From positions 2,418,001-2,482,000 of the forward strand of contig NC_013729.1 in the NCBI RefSeq assembly GCF_000024345.1: a stretch of DNA of 64,000 nucleotides. Direction: 5' to 3'. This document shows, piece after piece, positions 7,336-16,961 of the stretch (its first letter is position 1; each line of letters opens with the position of its first letter). The position numbers and the translations under genes were made by a program. The stretch is from Kribbella flavida DSM 17836 (lineage in GTDB: Bacteria > Actinomycetota > Actinomycetes > Propionibacteriales > Kribbellaceae). Below the pieces are notes generated by a model. It saw only the letters and a program-made list of their open reading frames with translations, ran no database searches and was not told where the DNA came from.

Positions 7336-10300
7336 ATGCTCGACAACGAGCCGAACACGACTGAGGCGGCCGACGTGGCCGCCACCGACCAGCCGGCCCG
7401 CAAGGCCGGCGCGCGAAAGACCGCCGCCAAGAAGACGGCCGTCAAGAGCAGCACGCCGCGCAAGCGCACGGTCAAGAAGGCCGCCGCGTCCGCCGCGGAG
7501 CCGGCCGAGGCCGCCGTGGTGAGCACCCAGTCCGACGCCGAGGCCGCCGATCCGGCGCCCGCCCCGGTGAAGAAGACCGCCGCCCGCAAGACCGCGGCCA
7601 AGGCGCCGGCCAAGAAGGCGGCCGCCAAGACCGCGGCCAAGCGCACGGTGAAGAAGACCGCCCGGAAGGCGACCGGCCAGGACCCCCTGCCCGAGGACAC
7701 CGCCGCCGAGGCCACCCCCGAGACCCCCGCCGACGGCGGCCCGGTCGTCGAGGCCGCGCCGGAACCGGCCAAGAAGACCACCCGCCGCCGCACCACCAAG
7801 AAGTCCGCGGCCCCCCAGCCCGACCTGCTCACCCCCGACTCCCCTCTGACCGACGGCCCGGTGGCGGACGCCGAAGAGGATGAGGACGCTCAGTCCGAGG
7901 ACACCGCCGCCGAGACCGACGACACGTCCTCAGCCGGCGACGACCAGGCCTCCGTCACCACGAGTGCTCCGAAGTCGATCACCACCACCGGCACCTCGTA
8001 CGTCTCCCTCGGCGGCCCGTCCTCCAGCACCCCCACCGCTGAAGAGACCCCCGAAGAGACCCCCGAGGCCCCGACCCGCCGCTCCCGCCGCCGCGCCCCG
8101 GTCGCCGCCCCGATCTTCCAGGCCCCGGTCGAGGTGGCCCCCCAGGCCGCCTCCACCAGCCCGGTCGAGGCCACGCCGGAGGCCGAGGCCCCGCGCAAGC
8201 GCACCCGCAGCCGCCGCGGTGCCGCCGCCGACGCCGCCCCGGTGGCCGACGCGCAGGCTGCCGACGAGCTGACCGACGGACCGGGCACCGCGGCGGACAC
8301 CGACGAGCAGCCGAGCACCAGCCGGCGCCGCCGGAGCCGTCGTGGCCGCGACGCCGAGGAGGTCGCCGCCGACCGCGCCGAGCCGGTGCTGGAAGCAGCC
8401 CGTGAGCTGTCCGCCGACGACGCCACCGTGGCCGACGTCGACGTCGAGGCCGAGGCCGACGACTCCGACGGTGACGAGGGTGGCGAGGGCACCCGCCGCC
8501 GTCGCCGTCGCCGCGGTGGCCGTCGTCGCCGCAAGTCCGGCGAGGGCGCCGAGGACAGCGCCGACGAGAACGACGAGGACGAGAACGACGACGAGCCGGC
8601 CGACGAGGCCGAGGCCGACGCCGAGGACACCGACCAGTCCGAGGACGACGCCGAGGGCTCGGGCAGCTCGTCGCGCCGCCGGCGTCGCCGTCGCCGCCGC
8701 AAGGGCGAGGACGCCGCCTCCGCGCCGGACGACCCGGACGAGATCGTGGTCCGGGTCCGCGAGCCGCGCAGCAAGAACACCGCGAACGAGATCACCGCGG
8801 TCGAGGGCTCGACCCGGCTGGAGGCGAAGAAGCAGCGCCGCCGCGAGGGCCGCGCCGCCGGCCGCCGCCGCGCGCCGATCGTCACCGAGGCCGAGTTCCT
8901 GGCCCGGCGCGAGTCGGTCGAGCGGGCGATGGTGATCCGCGCCCGCGGCGACCTGACCCAGATCGCGGTGTCCGAGGACAACGTCCTGGTCGAGCACTAC
9001 GTCGCCCAGGAGGAGCAGGTCTCGCTGATCGGCAACGTGTACCTCGGCCGGGTGCAGAACGTGCTGCCCAGCATGGAGGCCGCGTTCATCGACATCGGCA
9101 AGGGCCGCAACGCCGTGCTGTACGCCGGTGAGGTCGACTGGAACACCCTCGGCGGCGGCAACGGCCCGCGCAAGATCGAGTCGGTGCTGAAGTCGGGCCA
9201 GGCGGTCCTGGTCCAGGTGACCAAGGACCCGATCGGCCACAAGGGCGCCCGCCTGACCAACCAGATCAGCCTGCCCGGCCGGTACGTCGTGTACGTGCCG
9301 CGCGGCGGCAACGGCGGCATCAGCCGCAAGCTGCCCGACACCGAGCGGAGCCGGCTGAAGGGCATTCTCAAGGACATCGTTCCCGACGAGGCCGGCGTGA
9401 TCGTGCGCACCGCGGCCGAGGGCGCGACCGAGGAGGAGCTGACCGCCGACGTCAGCCGCCTGCAGGCGTACTGGGAGGACATCGACAAGAAGTCGAAGTC
9501 CGGCCAGGCGCCGCAGCTGCTGCACGGTGAGCCGGACCTGCTGATCCGGGTCGTGCGCGACCTGTTCACCGAGGACTTCGCCAAGCTGGTCATCTCCGGC
9601 GACGACGCCTTCGACCAGGTCAGCGAGTACGTCTCGGCGGTCGCGCCGCACCTGGCCGAGCGGGTCGCGAAGTGGACCGGCGACGGCGACGTGTTCGCGA
9701 ACTTCCGGATCGACGAGCAGATCAAGAAGGCGCTGGACCGCAAGGTCTGGCTGCCCTCGGGCGGTTCGCTGATCATCGACCGGACCGAGGCGATGACGGT
9801 CGTTGACGTGAACACCGGCAAGTTCACCGGTTCCGGCGGCAACCTCGAGGAGACCGTCACCAAGAACAACCTGGAGGCGGCCGAGGAGATCGTCCGCCAG
9901 CTGCGGCTGCGCGACATCGGCGGCATCATCGTGATCGACTTCATCGACATGGTGCTGGAGTCGAACCGCGACCTGGTCCTGCGCCGGCTGGTCGAGTGCC
10001 TGGGCCGGGACCGGACCAAGCACCAGGTCGCCGAGGTGACTTCGCTGGGCCTGGTCCAGATGACCCGCAAGCGGATCGGCACCGGGCTGCTCGAGGCGTT
10101 CGGCGAGAACTGCGACCACTGCGGTGGCCGCGGCCTGATCCTGCACGACGAGCCGAAGGAGTCCCGCCGCCGGCAGGACGGCCGCGGTGGCGCGGAGCAG
10201 AAGAACGGCCACGACCACAAGAACGGTACCGGGGACGGCGAGGGCAAGAAGGGCTCCCGCCGCAACCGTGGCAAGGGCCGCCGCGACGACGAGCACACCG

Positions 10301-10695
10301 AGACGCCGGAGCCGGTCCAGCACAACAGCGACGCCGCTCAGCGCCTGGCGCAGATCGCCGCCGCGACGGTCAACGGCAACGCCGGCAACGGGCACGGTAC
10401 GTCCGAGCCCGCCACCGAGCCCGCCACCGAGGCTCCGGCCGCCGAGGACCGCGGCAACGGCCCGGCCGACCGGACCGATGGTTCGGCCGGATCCGGCGCG
10501 GAGGCCGGCGCTGACGCCGGGACCGGCGAGGCGACGGCCGAGCCGACCGACGCCGCCGAGCCGAACGGGTCCTCCCGCAGCAGCCGCCGCCGGCGGAGCA
10601 GCCGGAGCCGGTCGAAGTCCGCCGGCGACGAGGGCGGTTCGGCGCCGGACAGCGGTGGCGAGGCGCCGGTGGAGCTGGTGTCCAGTGGCCGCTGA
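7336..10695 (+). CDS. rne: Ribonuclease E/G
   Basis: Endoribonuclease for rRNA and mRNA maturation, 1119 residues. The first 520 residues are low complexity: Lys/Ala-rich histone H1-like repeats (AAKKTA, APAKKAAAKTAAKRTVKK, about 20-125), then alternating acidic and Arg-rich blocks (RRRRRRGGRRRRK near 390). The catalytic core begins near 525, with an S1 domain (about 560-650), the DVNTG motif with catalytic D824, D868 and D871 of DFIDM, and the zinc-link CDHC (C926, C929). A shorter basic/acidic tail follows. The ATG follows GAGGAGA. The core shows Rne/Rng activity; the disordered arms probably scaffold a degradosome or bind RNA, as in mycobacterial and Streptomyces RNase E. Confidence 0.96.
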   Translation: MLDNEPNTTEAADVAATDQPARKAGARKTAAKKTAVKSSTPRKRTVKKAAASAAEPAEAAVVSTQSDAEAADPAPAPVKKTAARKTAAKAPAKKAAAKTAAKRTVKKTARKATGQDPLPEDTAAEATPETPADGGPVVEAAPEPAKKTTRRRTTKKSAAPQPDLLTPDSPLTDGPVADAEEDEDAQSEDTAAETDDTSSAGDDQASVTTSAPKSITTTGTSYVSLGGPSSSTPTAEETPEETPEAPTRRSRRRAPVAAPIFQAPVEVAPQAASTSPVEATPEAEAPRKRTRSRRGAAADAAPVADAQAADELTDGPGTAADTDEQPSTSRRRRSRRGRDAEEVAADRAEPVLEAARELSADDATVADVDVEAEADDSDGDEGGEGTRRRRRRRGGRRRRKSGEGAEDSADENDEDENDDEPADEAEADAEDTDQSEDDAEGSGSSSRRRRRRRRRKGEDAASAPDDPDEIVVRVREPRSKNTANEITAVEGSTRLEAKKQRRREGRAAGRRRAPIVTEAEFLARRESVERAMVIRARGDLTQIAVSEDNVLVEHYVAQEEQVSLIGNVYLGRVQNVLPSMEAAFIDIGKGRNAVLYAGEVDWNTLGGGNGPRKIESVLKSGQAVLVQVTKDPIGHKGARLTNQISLPGRYVVYVPRGGNGGISRKLPDTERSRLKGILKDIVPDEAGVIVRTAAEGATEEELTADVSRLQAYWEDIDKKSKSGQAPQLLHGEPDLLIRVVRDLFTEDFAKLVISGDDAFDQVSEYVSAVAPHLAERVAKWTGDGDVFANFRIDEQIKKALDRKVWLPSGGSLIIDRTEAMTVVDVNTGKFTGSGGNLEETVTKNNLEAAEEIVRQLRLRDIGGIIVIDFIDMVLESNRDLVLRRLVECLGRDRTKHQVAEVTSLGLVQMTRKRIGTGLLEAFGENCDHCGGRGLILHDEPKESRRRQDGRGGAEQKNGHDHKNGTGDGEGKKGSRRNRGKGRRDDEHTETPEPVQHNSDAAQRLAQIAAATVNGNAGNGHGTSEPATEPATEAPAAEDRGNGPADRTDGSAGSGAEAGADAGTGEATAEPTDAAEPNGSSRSSRRRRSSRSRSKSAGDEGGSAPDSGGEAPVELVSSGR

Positions 10696-10725
10696 CCCGA
10701 TTATGAGTTCGCTCCGCTAGCGTAG

Positions 10726-10853
10726 TAAACTCAACAGTCGGTGCGCGTCACGCGTACCTCCTTTATGTGTGGACGGTGTGACTTTGTGAGGGACGCCCCT
10801 CCCAGTCACCAGGTCCGGTAAGACTTCCGAACAAACAGAGAGTGAGATCCACG
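10726..10853 (+). promoter_or_regulatory. Candidate promoter and 5' leader of rplU-rpmA
   Basis: A TAAACT -10-like hexamer lies at 10726-10731 in a relatively A/T-rich patch; the -35 is poor. It leaves an untranslated leader of about 115 nt before the rplU GTG. Ribosomal protein leaders often carry autoregulatory structure; I see short inverted segments (GTGCGCGTCACGCGTAC) but no recognised motif. Confidence 0.4.
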
Positions 10854-11171
10854 GTGTACGCGATCGTGCGCAGTGGCGGCACCCAGCAGAAGGTCGCCGT
10901 CGGCGATGTCATCGAGATCGACAGCCTGACGGACCAGGTCGGCGACACGGTGTCGCTGTCCGCAGTCCTCGTCGTCGATGGCGACACCGTGACGACCGAT
11001 GCCGCCGCTTTGTCCAAGGTGGCCGTGTCGGCCGAGGTCCTCGGCCGTACCAAGGGCCCGAAGATCCACATCCTCAAGTACAAGAACAAGACCGGTTACC
11101 GTAAGCGCCAGGGGCACCGTCAGCACTACACCCAGGTCAAGGTCACCGCGATCGACGCGAAGAAGAAGTGA
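10854..11171 (+). CDS. rplU: 50S ribosomal protein L21
   Basis: Structural protein of the large ribosomal subunit that contacts 23S rRNA. The 105-residue product has the typical L21 start ([14 protein letters not shown]) and the C-terminal RNA-binding block [16 protein letters not shown], ending in KKK. The GTG at 10854 is chosen because it gives the family N-terminus and follows a GAGAGTGAGAT ribosome site; the ATG-like start 12 bp upstream would add residues not found in the family. Eleven bp separate it from rpmA, with which it forms the standard operon. Confidence 0.97.
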   Translation: MYAIVRSGGTQQKVAVGDVIEIDSLTDQVGDTVSLSAVLVVDGDTVTTDAAALSKVAVSAEVLGRTKGPKIHILKYKNKTGYRKRQGHRQHYTQVKVTAIDAKKK

Positions 11172-11182
11172 GCTGATCACCC

Positions 11183-11443
11183 ATGGCACACAAAAAGGGA
11201 GCAGCGTCGACCCGTAACGGTCGCGACTCCAACGCGCAGCGGCTCGGCGTGAAGCGGTTCGGCGGTCAGCTGGTCAACGCCGGCGAGATCATCGTCCGTC
11301 AGCGCGGCACCCACTTCCACCCGGGCACGCTGGTCGGCCGCGGTGGCGACGACACGCTGTTCGCGCTGGCCGAGGGCCGGGTGGAGTTCGGCACCCGTCG
11401 CGGTCGCCGCGTCGTCAACATCGTCCCGGCCCCGGCGGAGTAA
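11183..11443 (+). CDS. rpmA: 50S ribosomal protein L27
   Basis: Large-subunit protein near the peptidyl-transferase centre. The 86-residue product has the normal start [16 protein letters not shown] and the RGTHFHPG and [10 protein letters not shown] motifs. The N-terminus lacks the extra cleaved segment seen in Firmicutes, so it is made in mature form. It is directly downstream of rplU and followed by a hairpin terminator before obgE. Confidence 0.98.
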   Translation: MAHKKGAASTRNGRDSNAQRLGVKRFGGQLVNAGEIIVRQRGTHFHPGTLVGRGGDDTLFALAEGRVEFGTRRGRRVVNIVPAPAE

Positions 11444-11476
11444 CACCGCCACCCGGCACGTACACAGCTCTGACGA

Positions 11477-11508
11477 AGGGCGGGTCGCGGAATACCGCGG
11501 CCCGCCTT
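11477..11508 (+). terminator. Hairpin between rpmA and obgE
   Basis: AAGGGCGGGTCGCGG (11476-11490) pairs with CCGCGGCCCGCCTT (11495-11508) around an AATA loop, with one bulge, then TTTCGGCTTT. It may attenuate read-through from the ribosomal genes into obgE. Confidence 0.7.
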
Positions 11509-11555
11509 TCGGCTTTGGTAACAGACATTCACCTGCAGGAAGTAGAGAAGAACCG

Positions 11556-13142
11556 ATGGCGATCCCCAGCTTCGTCGATCGCGTCACCGTGCACGTCACC
11601 GGTGGCAACGGCGGAAACGGCTGCGCCTCGGTGCACCGGGAGAAGTTCAAGCCGCTCGGCGGCCCGGACGGCGGCAACGGCGGTGACGGCGGCAGCGTGA
11701 TCCTGCGCGTCGACCCCGACCTGACCACGCTGGTCGACTACCACCGCTCCGGCCACCGCTCCGCGACGAACGGTGCCCAGGGCAAGGGTGATCACCAGGC
11801 CGGCAGCAAGGGCGCCGACGTGATCCTGCCGGTCCCGGACGGCACCGTGATCAGTACGCCGGAGGGCGAGATCCTGGCCGACCTGGTCGGCCCGGGCGCG
11901 GAGTTCGTCGCGGCGCAGGGCGGCAAGGGCGGTCTCGGCAACGCGGCGCTGGCCAGCTCGGCCCGCAAGGCGCCCGGCTTCGCCCTGCTCGGTGAGGACG
12001 GCGAGCAACGCACGATCGTTCTCGAGCTCAAGGTGGTCGCCGACATCGGCCTGGTCGGCTTCCCGAGCGCGGGCAAGTCGTCGCTGGTGGCGTCGATCAG
12101 CCGGGCCCGGCCCAAGATCGCCGACTACCCGTTCACCACGCTGATCCCGAACCTCGGCGTCGTCGTCGCCGGTGACACCACGTTCACCGTCGCCGACGTG
12201 CCGGGCCTGATCGAGGGCGCCAGCGAGGGCCGCGGGCTCGGCCACGACTTCCTGCGGCACGTCGAGCGCTGCGCCGCGCTGGTGCACGTGATCGACTGCG
12301 CGACGTACGAGCCGGGCCGCGACCCGGTCAGCGACCTCGACACGATCGAGGCCGAGCTGAAGGCGCACGGCGGCCTGGAGGACCGGCCGCGGCTGGTCGC
12401 GCTGAACAAGGTCGACGTACCGGACGCCCGCGAGATCGCGGAGATGGTGACCGCCGAGCTGGAGCAGCGCGGGCTGCGGGTGTTCTCGATCTCGACCGCC
12501 AGCCACGAAGGGCTGGAGGCGCTCAAGTACGCGATGGCCGAGCTGGTCACCGCGCGGCGCGCCGAGCAGGAGAAGCCGGACACCACGCGCATCGTCATCC
12601 GCCCGCAGGCGACCGGCGGACCGGAGTTCAAGGTCCGCCAGACCCCCGAGGGCAGCTGGCTGGTGCAGGGCGAGAAGCCCGAGCGCTGGGTCCGGCAGAC
12701 CGACTTCGCGAACGCCGAGGCGACCGGGTACCTGGCCGACCGGCTGAACCGGCTGGGCGTCGAGAAGGCACTGCTGGAACGTGGCGCGGTCGAGGGCGAC
12801 GAGGTGATCATCGGCGACGGCCCGAACGCGGTCGTCTTCGACTTCGCGCCGGAGGTCCAGGCCGGTGCGGAGATCCTGGCCCGGCGCGGTGAGGACCACC
12901 GGCTGGAGGAGCCGCGCCCGGCGGTGCAGCGGCGCAAGGCGAAGGACAGCGAGTACCACGCCGTCCGGTCCGGCGAGCTGAGTCCCTCCGGCGACCTGTC
13001 GGAGTACGGTCAGGGTTGGGTCGACGACGAGGTGGACCTGTCGCCGGCCGAGGCGAAGGCGGCAGCGAAGGCCGCGGAGAAGCTGGCGCGCAAAGAGGCG
13101 CGCGAGCAGACCGCGGGACAGGGACCCGATCAGAACGGGTGA
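11556..13142 (+). CDS. obgE: GTPase ObgE/CgtA
   Basis: Essential ribosome-associated GTPase involved in 50S assembly and stress control. Of 528 residues, 1-158 form the glycine-rich Obg fold ([19 protein letters not shown]), about 160-330 the G domain with P-loop GFPSAGKS (about 168), switch region DVPGLIEGA and NKVDV (about 284). A C-terminal OCT domain (about 345-430) is followed by a charged 90-residue tail rich in Glu/Lys/Ala, as in other high-GC actinobacteria. The ATG at 11556 gives the family start [10 protein letters not shown] and has GTAGAGAAG upstream. Its stop is 3 bp from proB, a common actinobacterial arrangement. Confidence 0.97.
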   Translation: MAIPSFVDRVTVHVTGGNGGNGCASVHREKFKPLGGPDGGNGGDGGSVILRVDPDLTTLVDYHRSGHRSATNGAQGKGDHQAGSKGADVILPVPDGTVISTPEGEILADLVGPGAEFVAAQGGKGGLGNAALASSARKAPGFALLGEDGEQRTIVLELKVVADIGLVGFPSAGKSSLVASISRARPKIADYPFTTLIPNLGVVVAGDTTFTVADVPGLIEGASEGRGLGHDFLRHVERCAALVHVIDCATYEPGRDPVSDLDTIEAELKAHGGLEDRPRLVALNKVDVPDAREIAEMVTAELEQRGLRVFSISTASHEGLEALKYAMAELVTARRAEQEKPDTTRIVIRPQATGGPEFKVRQTPEGSWLVQGEKPERWVRQTDFANAEATGYLADRLNRLGVEKALLERGAVEGDEVIIGDGPNAVVFDFAPEVQAGAEILARRGEDHRLEEPRPAVQRRKAKDSEYHAVRSGELSPSGDLSEYGQGWVDDEVDLSPAEAKAAAKAAEKLARKEAREQTAGQGPDQNG

Positions 13143-13145
13143 GCG

Positions 13146-14258
13146 ATGAAGTCACGCGCGGAGGTCGTCAAGGCCACGCGGATCGTCGTGAAGGTCGGGT
13201 CGTCGTCACTGACCCAGCGGGGCCGGATCGACCTCGACCGGCTCCGGCTGCTCGTGGACGCGCTCGCCGCCCGGCGCGTCGACGGCACCGAGGTGGTGCT
13301 GGTGTCGTCCGGTGCGATCGCAGCCGGCCTGGCGCCGATGGGACTGCGCTCGCGGCCGCGTGACCTGGCCACCCAGCAGGCGGCCGCGTCGGTCGGGCAG
13401 AGCCTGCTGATGGCCCGCTACGGCGAAGCCTTCGCCGCGCACGGCCTCCGGGTCGGCCAGGTGCTGCTGACCGTCGACGACGTGACCCGGCGCAGCCACT
13501 ACCGCAACGCGTACCGCACGTTCGCGCGCCTGCTGGAACTCGGCGTGGTGCCGATCGTCAACGAGAACGACACAGTCGCCACCACCGAGATCCGGTTCGG
13601 CGACAACGACCGGCTCGCCGCACTGACCAGCCACCTGGTGCACACCGACCTGCTGGTCCTGCTCTCCGACGTCGACGGCCTGTACGACGGTGACCCGCGC
13701 AAACCCGGAACGACGATGCTGACGGACGTCCGCGGCCCGGCCGACCTGGAGCCGCTGCAGATCGGCCGGACCGGGTCCTCCGGCGTCGGCACCGGCGGGA
13801 TGCAGACGAAGGTCGAAGCAGCCGGAATCGCCACCGCAGCAGGGATTCCGGTCGTCCTGACGTCGGCGGGCCGGGTCGGCGAAGCCCTGCGCGGTGAACC
13901 GGTCGGCACGCTGTTCCACCCGACCGGACGCCGCCGCAAGACCCGCCTGCTGTGGCTGGAACACGCCACCTCGGGGCAGGGCCGGCTCCAGCTCGACGAA
14001 GGCGCCGTCCGCGCGGTCACCGAACGCCGTACGTCCTTGCTGCCGGCTGGGATCAGCGGGGTCGAGGGCACGTTCTCGGCCGGCGACCCGGTCGACCTGG
14101 TCTCCCCGGCCGGCACCGTCGTCGCCCGCGGCCTGGTCAACTACGACGCCGCTGAACTCCCCGGACTGCTCGGGCGCTCGACCCGGGAGCTCGCGCGGGA
14201 GCTCGGCGCGGCGTACGAGCGCGAAGTGGTCCATCGGGATGATCTGGTGCTGCTGTGA
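13146..14258 (+). CDS. proB: Glutamate 5-kinase
   Basis: Phosphorylates glutamate in the first step of proline synthesis. The 370-residue protein has the amino-acid kinase fold (VVKVGSSSLT at 14-23; SSGAIAAG; NENDTVAT; SDVDGLYDGDP; GTGGMQTKVEAA) and a C-terminal PUA domain (about 280-365). The start is 3 bp after obgE, so translation is probably coupled. It supplies gamma-glutamyl phosphate to ProA, encoded 1.3 kb downstream, with a decayed hydrolase and a membrane protein between them. Confidence 0.97.
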   Translation: MKSRAEVVKATRIVVKVGSSSLTQRGRIDLDRLRLLVDALAARRVDGTEVVLVSSGAIAAGLAPMGLRSRPRDLATQQAAASVGQSLLMARYGEAFAAHGLRVGQVLLTVDDVTRRSHYRNAYRTFARLLELGVVPIVNENDTVATTEIRFGDNDRLAALTSHLVHTDLLVLLSDVDGLYDGDPRKPGTTMLTDVRGPADLEPLQIGRTGSSGVGTGGMQTKVEAAGIATAAGIPVVLTSAGRVGEALRGEPVGTLFHPTGRRRKTRLLWLEHATSGQGRLQLDEGAVRAVTERRTSLLPAGISGVEGTFSAGDPVDLVSPAGTVVARGLVNYDAAELPGLLGRSTRELARELGAAYEREVVHRDDLVLL

Positions 14259-14275
14259 TGGTGCAGCTCAACGGC

Positions 14276-14605
14276 GCGAACCTCTTCGTGGCTGTCCCGG
14301 CACGTGCGGCTGATCGCGCCGGACCAGCGAGGGGTTCTGCGGTCCGACCCGGTGGGGCCGGACGACCGGCTGGACCTGGACGTCCTGCTGCGGGCGGTGG
14401 CGTGCCGGGCGTTGGCCGCGTCGCCGCGCCGACTGACTCCTGAGGACAAGACCTACGAACTGGCCTGGGGACTGGGCGACCGCTTCCAGGACCTGCGGCC
14501 GGGTGGTCACCTTCGAGCGGTCCGGTCACTTCCCGCACTTCGAGGAGCCGACCCGGGTACGCCGAACTGCTCGACGCCTTCGTCAACGACCACGCGAGGG
14601 TGAGA
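14276..14605 (+). pseudogene. Decayed alpha/beta-hydrolase (proline iminopeptidase-like) fragment
   Basis: Short pieces of a hydrolase occur in order but in different frames. SWLSRHVRLIAPDQRGVLRSDP resembles the strand and oxyanion region of proline iminopeptidase-type hydrolases. It is followed in the same frame by LTPEDKTYELAWGLGDRF. Then a frame change gives VTFERSGHFPHFEEP, which matches the catalytic-His end of the family, and a further change gives YAELLDAFVNDHA. The nucleophile-elbow region (GxSxG) is missing. I read this as an internally deleted, frameshifted remnant between proB and the next gene. Confidence 0.55.
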
Positions 14606-14739
14606 TGTCTGCGCCGTCTGACGCGCGCTTAACCCGGCGCTGGCCGCCGTCGTGCCGCTCGCGCACGCCATCGCGCGATTGCCGCGCCGCCGATGGGTAC
14701 ATCGTCACCAGGGTGATCGAGACCTGGGGGTGACGGGCG

Positions 14740-15516
14740 ATGGCGAAGCGACGCCGGAAGCCGGCGCGGTGGTGGCAGTTCTGGCGTCGCGCGTTCTGGA
14801 CCCGGCCGGGGCTGGTCGTGCTGTACGCCCTGCTGGTGGGCGCCCTCGGCCTGCTGATCCTGGCGACCGTGCCGGGCGCGCTGGCCGATGCGAGGGGCAT
14901 GACGAGCGCGGGGGAGTGTCCCCGCTCAGCGGTTCGCCCGGAAGCGGCGGTGGCGGCTCCGCAGGGCTGCCTGGAACGCGTTCCCGTGGTGCTGTCCGGG
15001 CCGCACTACTCGCGCGGTCCGGGCAGCGAGTGGTGGCTGGAGGTGGGGGGACGCGTCTACGCCGACGTCGACCTCTCCACAGCTGACAGCCGGCGTCTGG
15101 CGGACGGTGACCAAGCAGAGGCGTTGTTCTGGGAAGGTGCTCCGGTCCTGATCGAACCGGAGCCGGGGGAGCGGGTCGAGACCGAGAGCTGGGGCCACAG
15201 TGGGTGGCTGCTGTGGCTGTACGTCGGTCTGTTCGCGCTGTCGGGCTTGCCGCTGCTGCTGCAGTCCGCCGTCCTGAAGCGGTCGACCGCGCGCGGCTGG
15301 TGGTCCGTCGACGGTGACGAGGTCGGTCTGATCCCGGGAATGACGCCGCTGAACGCCGTCGGCGCTCTGCTCGGCGCACCGGCCATGCTCGGCTTCCTTC
15401 CGTTGGCGTTCGGCGGCTCGGTGCTGTGGTCGGTCGTTCTGGCGGCGGCCGGCTTGGCGCTGGCCGTCTTCGCCGCCGTCAAGCTGCTCCGTCAGCGGAG
15501 TGCCTCCCTCGCCTGA
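14740..15516 (+). CDS. Uncharacterised membrane protein
   Basis: I do not recognise this 258-residue protein. It starts with a basic Trp-rich stretch (KRRRKPARWWQFWRR), then a membrane segment (about 24-45), an extracytoplasmic loop of about 110 residues containing two cysteines (near 60 and 77) and a YADVDLSTADSRRL segment, a second membrane segment (about 160-178), and two more close to the C-terminus (about 205-225 and 228-248). It lies in the proB-proA interval on the same strand, 64 bp before proA. A role in envelope homeostasis would be a guess. Confidence 0.65.
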   Translation: MAKRRRKPARWWQFWRRAFWTRPGLVVLYALLVGALGLLILATVPGALADARGMTSAGECPRSAVRPEAAVAAPQGCLERVPVVLSGPHYSRGPGSEWWLEVGGRVYADVDLSTADSRRLADGDQAEALFWEGAPVLIEPEPGERVETESWGHSGWLLWLYVGLFALSGLPLLLQSAVLKRSTARGWWSVDGDEVGLIPGMTPLNAVGALLGAPAMLGFLPLAFGGSVLWSVVLAAAGLALAVFAAVKLLRQRSASLA

Positions 15517-15579
15517 GCGTTGTCCACAGGCGCTGAGACGGTCGCGCGGGCTGGTCGGCGATCGCCATACCATGAAGGC

Positions 15580-16824
15580 GTGAGTGAAATCATCGAGCTG
15601 TGCCGCCGGGCCCGCGAAGCGTCGTACGCGCTGGCCGCGGCGTCCCGTGCCACCAAGGACGCGGCCCTGCACGCGATGGCGGCGGCCCTGCGGGCGAACG
15701 CCGACCGGATCGTCACGGCCAACGCCCACGACGTCACCGCCGCCCGCGAGGCCGGTACGCCGGAGTCGACGGTCGACCGCCTCGCCCTGGATCGGGGCCG
15801 GGTGGACGCGATGGCCGCGGGGCTGGAGCAGCTCGCCGGCCTGGTGGACCCGGTCGGCGAGGTCGTCCGCGGCTACACCCTGCCGAACGGGCTGGAGCTG
15901 CGGCAGGTCCGGGTGCCGTTCGGCGTCGTCGGCATCATCTACGAGGCCCGCCCGAACGTGACCGCCGACGCCGCCGGGATCTGCCTGAAGTCGGGCAACG
16001 CCGTCCTGCTGCGCGGCTCGTCCTCGGCCGCCTCCTCCAACGCGGAGATCGTCGCCGTGCTGCGGGACGCGGTCGTCGAGGCCGGCCTGCCCGCGGATGT
16101 GATCCAGGGCGTGCCGGGCGACCGGGCCGCGGTCAAGGAGCTCATGCAGGCCCGCGGGCTGGTCGACGTGCTGATCCCGCGCGGCGGCGCCGGCCTGATC
16201 CGGACCGTCGTCTCGGAGTCGACGGTGCCGGTGATCGAGACCGGCGTCGGCAACTGCCACGTGTACGTCGACGCCGACGCGGACCTCGATCTCGCGCTGA
16301 CCATCCTGCTGAACTCGAAGACCCAGCGGCCGAGCGTCTGCAACGCGGCCGAGTCGCTGCTCGTGCACGCGACGGTGGCCGACGAGTTCCTCGCCGCCGC
16401 GCTGCCCGCGCTGGCCGACGCGGGCGTCACGGTCCACGGCGACGACAAGGTTGTTGCGCTCGGCAAGGACGTGGTGCCGGCGACGGACGAGGACCACGCC
16501 GCGGAGTACAACTCGCTCGACCTGTCCGCGGCCGTCGTCGACTCGCTGGACGGCGCCGTCGAGCACATCCGCAAGTACAGCTCCGGCCACACCGACGCGA
16601 TCATCACCCGGTCACAAGCGGCCTCGCGGCGGTTCGTGCAGGCGGTCGACTCGGCGGCCGTGGTGGTGAATGCGAGCACCCGCTTCACCGACGGCGGCGA
16701 GTACGGCTTCGGCGCCGAGATCGGCATCTCCACCCAGAAGCTGCACGCCCGCGGTCCGATGGGCCTGCCGGAGATGACGTCCACGAAGTACGTCGTCATC
16801 GGCGAGGGCCAGATCAGGACCTGA
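15580..16824 (+). CDS. proA: Gamma-glutamyl phosphate reductase
   Basis: NADPH-dependent reduction of gamma-glutamyl phosphate to glutamate semialdehyde, the second step of proline synthesis. The 414-residue aldehyde-dehydrogenase-fold protein shows [15 protein letters not shown], the NAD(P) loop region, and the active-site cysteine in [10 protein letters not shown]. The GTG at 15580 gives the family start ([12 protein letters not shown]) and has GAAGG close upstream; an in-frame ATG 60 bp earlier would add an unusual leader. It completes the pathway with proB. Confidence 0.96.
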   Translation: MSEIIELCRRAREASYALAAASRATKDAALHAMAAALRANADRIVTANAHDVTAAREAGTPESTVDRLALDRGRVDAMAAGLEQLAGLVDPVGEVVRGYTLPNGLELRQVRVPFGVVGIIYEARPNVTADAAGICLKSGNAVLLRGSSSAASSNAEIVAVLRDAVVEAGLPADVIQGVPGDRAAVKELMQARGLVDVLIPRGGAGLIRTVVSESTVPVIETGVGNCHVYVDADADLDLALTILLNSKTQRPSVCNAAESLLVHATVADEFLAAALPALADAGVTVHGDDKVVALGKDVVPATDEDHAAEYNSLDLSAAVVDSLDGAVEHIRKYSSGHTDAIITRSQAASRRFVQAVDSAAVVVNASTRFTDGGEYGFGAEIGISTQKLHARGPMGLPEMTSTKYVVIGEGQIRT

Positions 16825-16847
16825 TCATGCCGCGCAGGCGACTCCCG

Positions 16848-16877
16848 GGCTGACTCGGCCGGCCGGCTGGGTCAGCC
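16848..16877. terminator. Weak hairpin between convergent proA and HxlR-peroxiredoxin genes
   Basis: GGCTGAC (16848-16854) pairs with GTCAGCC (16871-16877) around a GC-rich loop that can itself fold (CGGCCGGCCG). It could serve as a bidirectional terminator. Confidence 0.4.
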
Positions 16878-16961
16878 ATCGGGCGGGCTGACGACGAGCT
16901 TGCGCAGGTCGGTCCGCATCCCGTCGCCGGTCGCCTTCACCACAGCCTGCTTGCGGCACCC

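Noticed and set aside
7890..10400. Long antisense frames opposite rne
   Set aside because: They are artefacts of GC-skewed codons in the real gene; translations are Arg/Ser/Val-biased and lack domains.
16864..16940. Minus-strand peptide ending RTDLRKLVVSPPDG
   Set aside because: It has coding-like wording but no start or upstream frame; at most a gene remnant, too short to support.
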